A DNA stretch of 8,192 nt from CAJQPP01 sp041747075 (lineage in GTDB: Bacteria; Planctomycetota; Planctomycetia; Pirellulales; Pirellulaceae), in NCBI GenBank assembly GCA_041747075.1, contig JBGTFW010000050.1, positions 1 to 8,192 of the forward strand, given 5' to 3'. Shown here in pieces: positions 1 to 6,766 of the stretch. Position numbers and translations under genes: made by a program. The notes beneath the pieces are model-generated. The model had not been told where the DNA came from. It did no database searches and saw only the letters and a list, made by a program, of their open reading frames with translations. Position 1 is the stretch's first letter. Every line of letters begins with the position of its first letter.

Positions 1-1127
1 CCAACGACCGCGATTTTGACGCACGAGCGATTCGCGCCATGATTTATCTCGAACAAGGTGATCGAAAGGCCGCCTTTGACGATTTGAATGAGGCGCTGAA
101 GCTCAACAACGAGCGCCCCGTATTCTGGAACAATCGCGGCCTCGTATATATGCAACTGAACGATCTTGAGCGGGCGATCCGCGACATCAGCCATGCGATA
201 AAACTTGCGCCCAAATATGCCAATGCATGGAACAATCGCGGCATGTGCTTCTATGCGCAGGGAAACATCAGCGATGCCATTCGTGATTATGACAAGGCGG
301 TCGGCCTCGACGCGACGACGCCGGCGTTTTTTGTCAATCGCGGCGTGGCGCGGCTGGCGGCGGGCGAGCGCGATTCCGCCCTCGAGGACTTCGACGCGGC
401 GATCGGGTTGCGAAAAAATCTGCCCGAGGCGTTCATTGGCCGCAGCAACGTCTTTCTCGGCCGCGGTGATCTGGTCCGCGCCGCCGATAACGCAAGCGAA
501 GCGATCCGTCTCGACCCGAATTCCGCCGATGCCTTCAACAATCGGGGCTGGATACGATTCAAGTCCGGCAAGCCGGACGCCGCTCTCGCCGATTTCAACA
601 AGGCTCTCGAACTGGACGAGGACTTCGCCAAGGCACTCAGCAATCGCGGTGTCGTGCTGACCCACGCGGGGCGCGTTGATGAAGCGCTGACCGATCTCGA
701 TCGTGCGATCAAGCTGGAGCAATGGTCCTCCGTGGCGTGGACCAATCGCGGCAATGCCTGGCTGGCGCGGAAGGAATACCAAAAGGCTCTCAATGATTTC
801 AACAAGGCACTGGAAATCGCCCCCCAGGATATCGAAGCGCTCAACGCCAAGGCGTGGTACCTTGCGACGTGTCCGGACTCCTCGTTTCGCAATGGCGAAC
901 AGGCAGTCGAACTCGCCACGACCGTTTGTGAAAAATCGAAAATGGAGGACTGGAGCCACGTCGACACCCTCGCCGCCGCACAGGCAGAAGCGGGATCGTT
1001 CGACAAGGCCGTCGAGAGTCAGAAAGCAGCCGTGAATATCGCGCCGGACGACAAGCGCGAACTCTGTCAACAGCGACTCGCCCGGTACGAAAACGGCGAA
1101 CGGTGGCGTTCCGACATCGGCAAGTGA
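1..1127 (+). CDS. TPR-repeat protein, 5'-truncated by the window edge
   Basis: This is a tetratricopeptide-repeat protein, a helical scaffold for protein-protein contacts; its partner and cellular role cannot be read from the sequence. The frame is open from the first complete codon at base 3. The residues before the ATG at 39 (DFDARAIRA) already belong to a TPR helix, so the true start lies upstream and that ATG is internal. I count eight consecutive 34-residue units, most starting with an A-W/F-x-NRG helix A and ending in A-x-x-DF/Y-x-x-A-I/L-x-L, covering about the first 275 residues. A different C-terminal module follows, with NAKAWYLATCPD, a dTLAAAQAEAG segment and a final AVESQKAAVNIAPDD helix pair. 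I know this ending from many planctomycete TPR proteins. An N-terminal domain, for example a kinase, protease or signal peptide, may lie outside the window. The TPR assignment is firm; anything about function is open. Confidence 0.9.
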   Translation, partial: NDRDFDARAIRAMIYLEQGDRKAAFDDLNEALKLNNERPVFWNNRGLVYMQLNDLERAIRDISHAIKLAPKYANAWNNRGMCFYAQGNISDAIRDYDKAVGLDATTPAFFVNRGVARLAAGERDSALEDFDAAIGLRKNLPEAFIGRSNVFLGRGDLVRAADNASEAIRLDPNSADAFNNRGWIRFKSGKPDAALADFNKALELDEDFAKALSNRGVVLTHAGRVDEALTDLDRAIKLEQWSSVAWTNRGNAWLARKEYQKALNDFNKALEIAPQDIEALNAKAWYLATCPDSSFRNGEQAVELATTVCEKSKMEDWSHVDTLAAAQAEAGSFDKAVESQKAAVNIAPDDKRELCQQRLARYENGERWRSDIGK

Positions 1128-1176
1128 AAACGGTCGGCGGTGCCTCGTTGCGCTGTCGCAATTGGACGGAAGGGGC

Positions 1177-1182
1177 TAGAAT
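1177..1182 (+). promoter_or_regulatory. Possible -10 box (TAGAAT) before the GNAT-nitrilase gene
   Basis: The 91-base gap 1128-1218 holds one TAGAAT hexamer, five of six matches to the sigma-70 -10 consensus, 36 bases before the start codon. I find no convincing -35 hexamer at 16-18 bases upstream: TGTCGC at 1154-1159 is a poor match. There is also no purine-rich ribosome-binding site just before 1219. Nothing else in the gap looks like a gene or a strong terminator. This is a weak, composition-level call. Confidence 0.2.
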
Positions 1183-1218
1183 GAGCCTTTTCCAGTCTCT
1201 TTCAAAAGCGTCTTACCC

Positions 1219-2781
1219 ATGTCCCAGCCGCTCAAGCTGCGTGAATTCGAATGGAACGTCAAGGTCCGGCGATTGTCGCTCGACGACTTCGATGCGCTAA
1301 CCACAATGCAACGAGCCTGTTTTCCAGACATGAAAACCTGGAGTCGCGATCAGATCGCAAGCCAATTGGAGTTGTTTCCCGAGGGGCAAATCGCGATTGA
1401 ATGCGACGGGCAACTGGTCGCCTCGAGCAGCAGTCTGATCCTTGAATACGACCCGGCGCTTGAATGGCACAACTGGGTCGCCGTCGCCGATAGCGGATTT
1501 ATCCGCAATCACAACGATCGCGGCGACACGCTGTACGGCATCGAGATCATGGTGCATCCGGATTTTCGCGGTTACAAGTTGTCGCGCCGCATTTATGACG
1601 CCCGCAAGGAATTGTGTCGCGAGCGAAATCTTGAGCGGATCATCATCGCGGGCCGAATTCCCGGACTGGGCAACCAGCCCGAACACGTGACCGCGCGCGA
1701 ATACGTCGATCGGGTCGTCGCCAAGGAGACTTTCGATCCGGTGCTGACCGCCCAGGTGTCAAACGGCTTTTCGGTTCAGGGGCTGATCGCCGACTACCTG
1801 CCGGGTGACAGTCAGTCGCGCGGTTACGCCTCGTTTCTCGAATGGAAGAACCTTGACTACCGGCCAAAACCGCGCCGCCGCTTTCACCATCCGACGGAAC
1901 CCGTCCGCCTCTGTGTCGTCCAGTACCAGATGCGAGGCATCAGCGGATTTGAAGAATTCGCGAAGCAAGTCACTTTTTTCGTCGATACGGCGTCGGACTA
2001 TCGCTGCGATTTTCTCCTCTTTCCGGAATTATTCACAACGCAACTTCTCTCCTGCGTCCCGTCGACCAAGCCCGGCCAGGCGGCGCGCCAGCTCGACCGG
2101 TTCACGCCCCAGTACCTCGAGTTGTTCACGGAACTGTCCGTCAAGTACAACCTCAATATCGTCGGCGGGTCGCATTTCGTGATCGAGCATGACACGCTTT
2201 TCAACATCTCATACCTCTTTCGCCGCGATGGCTCGATCGGCAAGCAGTACAAGATCCACATCACTCCGAGCGAAGCGCGATGGTGGGGCGTCGCCGGCGG
2301 GAATCGCGTCGAGGTCTTTGACACCGATTGCGGGCGGATCGCCATCCAGATTTGCTATGACATCGAGTTTCCCGAACTGACGCGAATCGCGACGGCCAAG
2401 GGCGCGCGGTTGATCTTTGTTCCCTACAACACCGACACGAGGCACGGATACCTGCGAGTCCGCCACTGCGCCCAGGCGCGGTGCGTCGAAAACCACTTGT
2501 ACGTCGCCGTGTCAGGCTGTACGGGAAACCTGCCCTTCGTGGAAAACGCCGACATTCATTATGCCCAGTCGGGAATCTTTACACCCGCCGACATCGAATT
2601 TGCGCGCGATGCGATTGCCGCGGAATGCAATCCCAACGTCGAAACGGTCATCATTCACGATCTTGATCTGGAACAATTGCGACGGCACCGCGAAAGCGGC
2701 GGAATTCAGAACTGGAACGACCGCCGCAAGGACCTTTACCAGGTCCGCTACCACGAAGACAATATCGAGCACACCGTATGA
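1219..2781 (+). CDS. GNAT acyltransferase / carbon-nitrogen hydrolase (nitrilase superfamily) fusion protein
   Basis: This is a predicted cytoplasmic two-domain enzyme of 520 residues with no signal peptide. Residues about 15-210 are a GNAT-like domain. Its acyl-CoA-binding region is at about 107-133 (GIEIMVHPDFRGYKLSRRIY), although the usual R-x-x-G-x-G/A loop is degenerate here (R117-G-Y-K-L-S). Residues about 228-490 are a nitrilase-superfamily domain with all three catalytic positions: Glu270 in LLFPELF, Lys345 in KQYKIHITP and nucleophile Cys379 in QICYDIEFPE. Such hydrolases cleave amides or nitriles, with the cysteine forming a thioester intermediate. The same domain order occurs in a widespread family that includes Bacillus subtilis YhcX. 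The substrate is unknown, and an amide made or broken with help from the acyltransferase half is only inference. The ATG at 1219 fits because the GNAT fold begins about 15 residues later and the next in-frame ATG would cut into it. No Shine-Dalgarno is visible. The length looks normal and the gene intact. Confidence 0.93.
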   Translation: MSQPLKLREFEWNVKVRRLSLDDFDALTTMQRACFPDMKTWSRDQIASQLELFPEGQIAIECDGQLVASSSSLILEYDPALEWHNWVAVADSGFIRNHNDRGDTLYGIEIMVHPDFRGYKLSRRIYDARKELCRERNLERIIIAGRIPGLGNQPEHVTAREYVDRVVAKETFDPVLTAQVSNGFSVQGLIADYLPGDSQSRGYASFLEWKNLDYRPKPRRRFHHPTEPVRLCVVQYQMRGISGFEEFAKQVTFFVDTASDYRCDFLLFPELFTTQLLSCVPSTKPGQAARQLDRFTPQYLELFTELSVKYNLNIVGGSHFVIEHDTLFNISYLFRRDGSIGKQYKIHITPSEARWWGVAGGNRVEVFDTDCGRIAIQICYDIEFPELTRIATAKGARLIFVPYNTDTRHGYLRVRHCAQARCVENHLYVAVSGCTGNLPFVENADIHYAQSGIFTPADIEFARDAIAAECNPNVETVIIHDLDLEQLRRHRESGGIQNWNDRRKDLYQVRYHEDNIEHTV

Positions 2782-2909
2782 TAGCGTAGCCGGAACAGCG
2801 CAGCCCGACCGCAAGAGTGCGGGAGAGCGACTCGAATCGCACCTTCTAGACCTGGATAAAAACGGGCGCTGTTTTTTCGGCACCGCTTTGGTCGCTTGTG
2901 AGCATCAAC

Positions 2910-5684
2910 ATGAAACGTTTCGATATTTTAATGGCGGTTGTTTTGCTAATGGCCGTCGCGTGCGCGTCGAACGAGACAATTGCCCAGCCGCCGTCGATCC
3001 TCGGTGCCGAAGCCTGGCCGGGTCAGCCCTTCGGCGTGGGCAAGATCAGTTTCCGCACCGGCCAGGAAGGGCGTTTGATTCAGAACACGGGAGGCTTGTT
3101 GCTGCACGAGGCCGAGAACCGGGTGTTTTACCCGGCGTTCACCAGCGGATTGCTCAGCAAGGTCTTCGACCGGCCCGTTGTCGGCGGCGTCCAGTCCGTG
3201 TGGTTTCTGTTTCGGGGCGAACAACCGCTGACGATCTCGCTCCGCGCGGACGAGTCAGTAACCGTGACGGTCACGCCGGAAAGGCGCCGTCGACCGGCGC
3301 GTGAGCGGCTGGCTTTTCAGTCGTGGTGGCGGCAATTCAATGCTGCATCGAACGAACGGCGCGAGGCGGGCGATTATCCGCCCCTGGTCGAGACATATCT
3401 GGCATCAATGTTACAACGACGCCTTGGCCTGAACGAGCCTTTGCTCGAGCGCGCGCGTGAACGGCGCGGTGACGAGTTTCAGGAGACTTTCAATCTGCTT
3501 TTTGACGTCGAATCGATTCGCGCCGAGTCGATTCGCCAGTTGATGACGACACCTCCCGACGCCGACCTTGCCGTGATGCCGGTCCCTCCACCGGCAACGT
3601 GGTCCGCGCCGCCGCCGCTCGTCGTTCCGGTCGAAATCGAAATTGAAGCGATCGCGCGATTTGTCCCGGTAGAGTGCTTTTACCTGCGTTTCGGAAACTG
3701 GAATAACCAGTTGTGGCTGAAGCGCCTGATGAGCGAGTACGGCGGCGATCTTTCGCAAATGGTCTCGCTCCGCGGACATCGCGGCGGTGACACGCAAAAG
3801 ATGCTTGACCAGTTGGTCCTTGAATCGAGCCAGATCGACGACTGGTTTGGAGGAAACCTGATCGAGGACGTCGCGGTGATCGGGACCGACTTGTATGTCG
3901 AGGAGGGGCCCTCCAACGCGGTCCTGCTCCTTGCAAAAAACGATTCGCTGGAGGATCGAATCAGCAAGCGACGCACGGCGTACGCAAGCCAGCACGCTGA
4001 CGACGGCGTGACGTTGACCGAGGTGCCGGTCGCGGGACGGACGGTGACGCTGCTCGCGTCGCCAGACAACCGCGTCCGTTCGTTTCACGCGGTCGTCGAC
4101 CGGTGCCACATCACGAGTTCGTCGCAAAGGATTATCGAGCGCTTTTTTGAAGCGGCTGACGGCTCCGGTTCGCTCGTTGGCAACGCCGAATTTCGCGGAG
4201 CGCGAACGGTCTTGCCGCTCGAACACGATCATACGGTGTTCATCTATCTGTCGCGCGCGTTTTTCGAGAACCTGCTCAGTCCCCGCTATCAGATTGAACT
4301 TGCGCGACGCAATCGCTCGCTCGCCAACATCCAGTTGCTGCAGCTCGCCCAGTGGGCGGCTGTTCACGAAGGCTACGCCGACGACGACATTGGCCAGATG
4401 ATCCAGCATGGATTCCTGCCTGAGAGTTTCAACCAATTGCCCGACGGAAGCGCGAGCAACTGGATCGACGGTGCGTGGCACGATTCGATGCGCGGACGAC
4501 GCGGTTACTATCTGCCCATCGCCGACGTCGACGTTCAATCGATCACGGCGGCTGAAAGTGCGTGGCTGAACGAGCGGCTCGCCTTTTTTCAGGAAGAGTT
4601 GCGCGAGGTTGATCCGCTGTTGCTTGCGTTCAAGCGTTTTGACCTTGGGAACAATGTCGAACGGGTCGTCGTCGACGGTCGCGTCGCGCCCTTTGGCAAG
4701 GAAAAATACGGCTGGCTCGGCAATCTGCTCGGCCCCCCGATGACGGTCGAAATCCGCGGTGGCCCCGACGACCTGATCGCGTTTCAGGCGAGTTTGTCGG
4801 GCAACCTGCTCTCACGCGGTGAGGCACATCAGGTATTTGCCGCCGTCCAATCCGACGTCCCTCCGCGAACCAGCCTGCAACCGGCCAGCTTTCTGGAAAT
4901 GCTGCAACTCCTCCGGACGACGCCGGGATATCTCGGTGCATGGCCTACCCCTGGTTACCTCGACCGCCTGCCCGCCCTCGGCGCGCGTCCCGACGCGGCG
5001 GGTTACACCTACTCACGCATCCTCGACGTGTGGCGATTGCAGTTCGATGACTTCTCACTGATCTCGTTCGATCGCAACCGCCTGGAAGCGGCTCGCGGAT
5101 GGATCGGCGTCCAGCCGGCGGAACGTCCCGCTCAGGTTCGGCTCCGCGTCGGCGACGTTGCGAATTCAAACCTGCGGCAATGGGCGAACGTCGTGTATTT
5201 TGATCGCGCGTGGCAAACTTCGATAGCCAACGTGCGACTGCTCAACCTGATGATCCAGCAATTGGGAATCCCGGCCGAAACGGCGCTCGACCAGGCCGAG
5301 CATCTGCTCGGCGTCACGCTCGTCTGTCCGTTGGGTGGCGAATACGTGTTTGCCGAAACAGGCGACCATTCAATGGCCTGGCAATCAACGGTTTGGCCAT
5401 CGTTCGATGATCCGCAAATGCCGTCCGAGTACACCGCACCGCCAATCGCATGGTTCCGCGGCATGTCGCTGGACGTCTATCAGCTCCAGACCCAGTTCGT
5501 GGTCCATGCGACGCTCGATATCGCGCGGGGCGCGGGACCGGGAAGCGACGGCGAACGCGGTGGTTTTTGGGAGGTCTTGCCGGACTTCGGCGCTTTCAAG
5601 GGCTTTTCTCCCCTTGAGGAACTCCCCCCGGCTCGTGACCCCGCGGATACCGATGGGGAACTCCGCGCCCCGGGAAAGAGTTGA
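2910..5684 (+). CDS. Large exported protein of unknown family
   Basis: The product is a 924-residue protein that I cannot assign to a family. Residues 1-25 look like a signal peptide: MKRFD, then a hydrophobic LMAVVLLMAVAC stretch and a possible cleavage near TIA-Q26. The AVA-C at 15-18 is a weak lipobox, so a lipoprotein is possible. No later membrane segment is seen, so the protein is probably periplasmic or surface-located. A compact N-terminal part (about 30-122) leads to a charged, Arg/Glu-rich helical region (123-210). A proline-rich linker follows (about 224-240), then a long mixed alpha/beta body. Near the end is CPLGGEY (806-812), reminiscent of a C-P-x-G-G-x-Y motif seen near the C-terminus of some pseudopilin-like and planctomycete secreted proteins. 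The last 25 residues are acidic and proline-rich and look disordered. An in-frame GTG at 2898 would add only four residues; the ATG gives the cleaner signal peptide. The 128-base gap before the gene holds no clear promoter or ribosome-binding site. The stop codon lies in the first unit of the downstream repeat array. Confidence 0.75.
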   Translation: MKRFDILMAVVLLMAVACASNETIAQPPSILGAEAWPGQPFGVGKISFRTGQEGRLIQNTGGLLLHEAENRVFYPAFTSGLLSKVFDRPVVGGVQSVWFLFRGEQPLTISLRADESVTVTVTPERRRRPARERLAFQSWWRQFNAASNERREAGDYPPLVETYLASMLQRRLGLNEPLLERARERRGDEFQETFNLLFDVESIRAESIRQLMTTPPDADLAVMPVPPPATWSAPPPLVVPVEIEIEAIARFVPVECFYLRFGNWNNQLWLKRLMSEYGGDLSQMVSLRGHRGGDTQKMLDQLVLESSQIDDWFGGNLIEDVAVIGTDLYVEEGPSNAVLLLAKNDSLEDRISKRRTAYASQHADDGVTLTEVPVAGRTVTLLASPDNRVRSFHAVVDRCHITSSSQRIIERFFEAADGSGSLVGNAEFRGARTVLPLEHDHTVFIYLSRAFFENLLSPRYQIELARRNRSLANIQLLQLAQWAAVHEGYADDDIGQMIQHGFLPESFNQLPDGSASNWIDGAWHDSMRGRRGYYLPIADVDVQSITAAESAWLNERLAFFQEELREVDPLLLAFKRFDLGNNVERVVVDGRVAPFGKEKYGWLGNLLGPPMTVEIRGGPDDLIAFQASLSGNLLSRGEAHQVFAAVQSDVPPRTSLQPASFLEMLQLLRTTPGYLGAWPTPGYLDRLPALGARPDAAGYTYSRILDVWRLQFDDFSLISFDRNRLEAARGWIGVQPAERPAQVRLRVGDVANSNLRQWANVVYFDRAWQTSIANVRLLNLMIQQLGIPAETALDQAEHLLGVTLVCPLGGEYVFAETGDHSMAWQSTVWPSFDDPQMPSEYTAPPIAWFRGMSLDVYQLQTQFVVHATLDIARGAGPGSDGERGGFWEVLPDFGAFKGFSPLEELPPARDPADTDGELRAPGKS

Positions 5685-5756
5685 GAGTGGAGCGTGGAGA
5701 GACAAGAGACAGACAACACTGAACACTGAATACTGAACACCGAAAACTGAAAACAT
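5680..5756. repeat. Degenerate 7-base tandem array A (AACACTG-like)
   Basis: Eleven consecutive 7-base units can be laid out in one phase from 5680. They grade from GTTGAGA, GTGGAGC, GTGGAGA and GACAAGA through GACAGAC to a clearer core of AACACTG (twice), AATACTG, AACACCG and AAAACTG at 5715-5749, then AAAACAT. The core is unmistakable; the first four units are purine-rich and share only the period. The first unit contains the TGA of the preceding gene. The array resembles in kind the short tandemly repeated heptamers known from cyanobacteria. No coding or RNA role is apparent. Confidence 0.75.
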
Positions 5757-5760
5757 TCAT

Positions 5761-5788
5761 CCGCAGATTGCGCGGATTTTCGCAGAGG
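5761..5788. repeat. Three imperfect copies of a CGCAGATT motif
   Basis: Three copies of an 8-base motif follow one another: CGCAGATT at 5762, CGCGGATT at 5771 and CGCAGAGG at 5781, spaced 9 and 10 bases apart. They lie between the two 7-base arrays. I recall similar CGCAGATT-type runs as dispersed intergenic repeats in planctomycete and other bacterial genomes, but cannot check this here. With only three imperfect copies, this is a moderate call. After it, 5797-5817 again shows a 7-base rhythm (GAAGACG, GAACCGG, GAAGACA), which is weaker still. Confidence 0.5.
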
Positions 5789-5822
5789 ACGAGTCTGAAG
5801 ACGGAACCGGGAAGACAGATCC

Positions 5823-5927
5823 TCAACTTTCAACTTTCAACCCTCGACTCTCAACTCTCAACTCGCAACTCCCAACTCGCAACTCCCAACTCGCAACCCT
5901 CAACCCTCAACCCTCAACCCTCAACGC
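5823..5927. repeat. 7-base tandem array B (TCAACYC), 15 units abutting the TerC start codon
   Basis: Fifteen uninterrupted 7-base units follow the pattern N-C-A-A-C-N-N: TCAACTT twice, TCAACCC, TCGACTC, TCAACTC twice, then GCAACTC/CCAACTC alternating for two rounds, GCAACCC, TCAACCC three times and TCAACGC. Positions 2, 4 and 5 never vary, and position 3 varies once. The alternating pair forms a 14-base higher-order repeat (5865-5878 and 5879-5892), a sign of block duplication. The last unit ends two bases before the ATG at 5930, leaving no room for a Shine-Dalgarno. On the opposite strand the unit reads GTTGA, the same core as the GTTGAGA that opens array A. Confidence 0.95.
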
Positions 5928-5929
5928 AG

Positions 5930-6766
5930 ATGCTCGAAGAAATCCTGAATCCTGAAAACCTCTTCACCGTCGAAAACCTGATCGCGTTTCTCGCGCTCGC
6001 GGCGATGGAGATCGTTCTCGGTATCGACAACCTCGTTTACATTGCGATTGTTTCCGGGCGACTGCCGGCGGACCAGCAACCCGCCGCGCGGAAAACCGGA
6101 CTGGCGTTTGCCCTCTTGACGCGGCTGGCTCTGTTGTTTGTCTTGAGTTACATCGTGCGGCACTTGCAAAGTCCAGTTTTCGAGTTCACACAAATTGGCC
6201 TGCCGGAAGGGCTGATCGAACGCTTATCCGGCGCGACGGCCGGCGAAGAATCCTTTGACGAGGCAAATGGTGTTTCCTGGAAAGACCTTGTGCTCTTTGT
6301 CGGCGGATTATTTTTGCTTTGGAAAAGCGTCCACGAAATTCACCAGCAGTTTGGCCACGACCCGAATCGCGATTTGCATTCCGCAAAAGGAGGATTCCTC
6401 GGTGTCGTCACGCAGATTGCGATCATGGACATCGTCTTTTCGCTCGATTCCGTGATCACGGCGGTCGGCATGGCCGAAAGTCTCGCCGTGATGACCGCCG
6501 CCATTGTCGCCGCGATGGTCGTGATGCTCATTTTCGCCGAGCGGATCAGCCGCTTTATCGAGAACCATCCGACCCTCAAGATGCTCGCACTGAGCTTCCT
6601 GATACTGATCGGCGTGATGCTGGTGGCCGAAGGGATCGGGGCGCACCTGGACAAGGGTTATATTTATTTTGCAATGGCGTTCGCGCTGATCGTTGAGGTA
6701 CTCAATCTGGGGCTTCGGCGAAAGGTCAGTCCACAACACTCGGATAAATCTCATGAAGACAATTAG
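5930..6766 (+). CDS. TerC-family integral membrane protein
   Basis: This is an inner-membrane protein of the TerC family, whose members are linked to tellurite resistance and to metal-ion (manganese) export; the substrate of this one is not shown by the sequence. Its 278 residues contain about seven hydrophobic segments (near 17-42, 57-76, 118-132, 156-180, 186-204, 216-236 and 244-262). The two family signatures are present: EIVLGIDNLVYIAIVSG at 27-43 and IMDIVFSLDSVITAVGM at 165-181, each with acidic and polar residues inside a membrane segment that are likely ion ligands. A soluble, acidic loop lies at about 85-117, and the C-terminus is a short charged tail. I chose the ATG at 5930 because the conserved N-terminus starts there. 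The frame stays open upstream to a TTG at 5768, but that would add 54 residues encoded mostly by the repeat array. No ribosome-binding site is visible. The hydrolase gene overlaps its 3' end, so the two are probably co-transcribed. Confidence 0.93.
   Translation: MLEEILNPENLFTVENLIAFLALAAMEIVLGIDNLVYIAIVSGRLPADQQPAARKTGLAFALLTRLALLFVLSYIVRHLQSPVFEFTQIGLPEGLIERLSGATAGEESFDEANGVSWKDLVLFVGGLFLLWKSVHEIHQQFGHDPNRDLHSAKGGFLGVVTQIAIMDIVFSLDSVITAVGMAESLAVMTAAIVAAMVVMLIFAERISRFIENHPTLKMLALSFLILIGVMLVAEGIGAHLDKGYIYFAMAFALIVEVLNLGLRRKVSPQHSDKSHEDN

Noticed and set aside
2809..2822. Small hairpin CCGCA-AGAG-TGCGG after the GNAT-nitrilase gene, as a terminator
   Set aside because: The stem is only five base pairs and no T-run follows it directly.
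2858..2877. AAAAAC / GTTTTT inverted pair with a T-run, as an intrinsic terminator
   Set aside because: The stem is almost all A-T with a 7-base loop, so it would be weak; the T-run is part of the stem rather than following a GC-rich one.
2417..3304. Plus-strand open frame of 295 codons spanning the end of the nitrilase gene and the start of the exported-protein gene
   Set aside because: It overlaps two better frames, and its translation is low-complexity with no domain or signal peptide.
3411..4538. Long minus-strand open frame of 375 codons opposite the large exported protein
   Set aside because: It is antisense to a well-supported gene, is rich in Arg, Val and Asp as expected from mirrored GC-rich codons, and shows no recognisable domain. 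Other minus-strand frames, such as those at 287-1006, 6308-6970 and 7629-8057, fail for the same reasons.
5823..5927. Array B as a CRISPR array
   Set aside because: The units are 7 bases and directly adjacent, without spacers, and no cas genes are present.
5768..5929. TTG at 5768 as the true TerC start
   Set aside because: The added 54 residues are mostly repeat-encoded, the start codon is rare, and TerC homology begins at the 5930 ATG. It is kept only as a finding.
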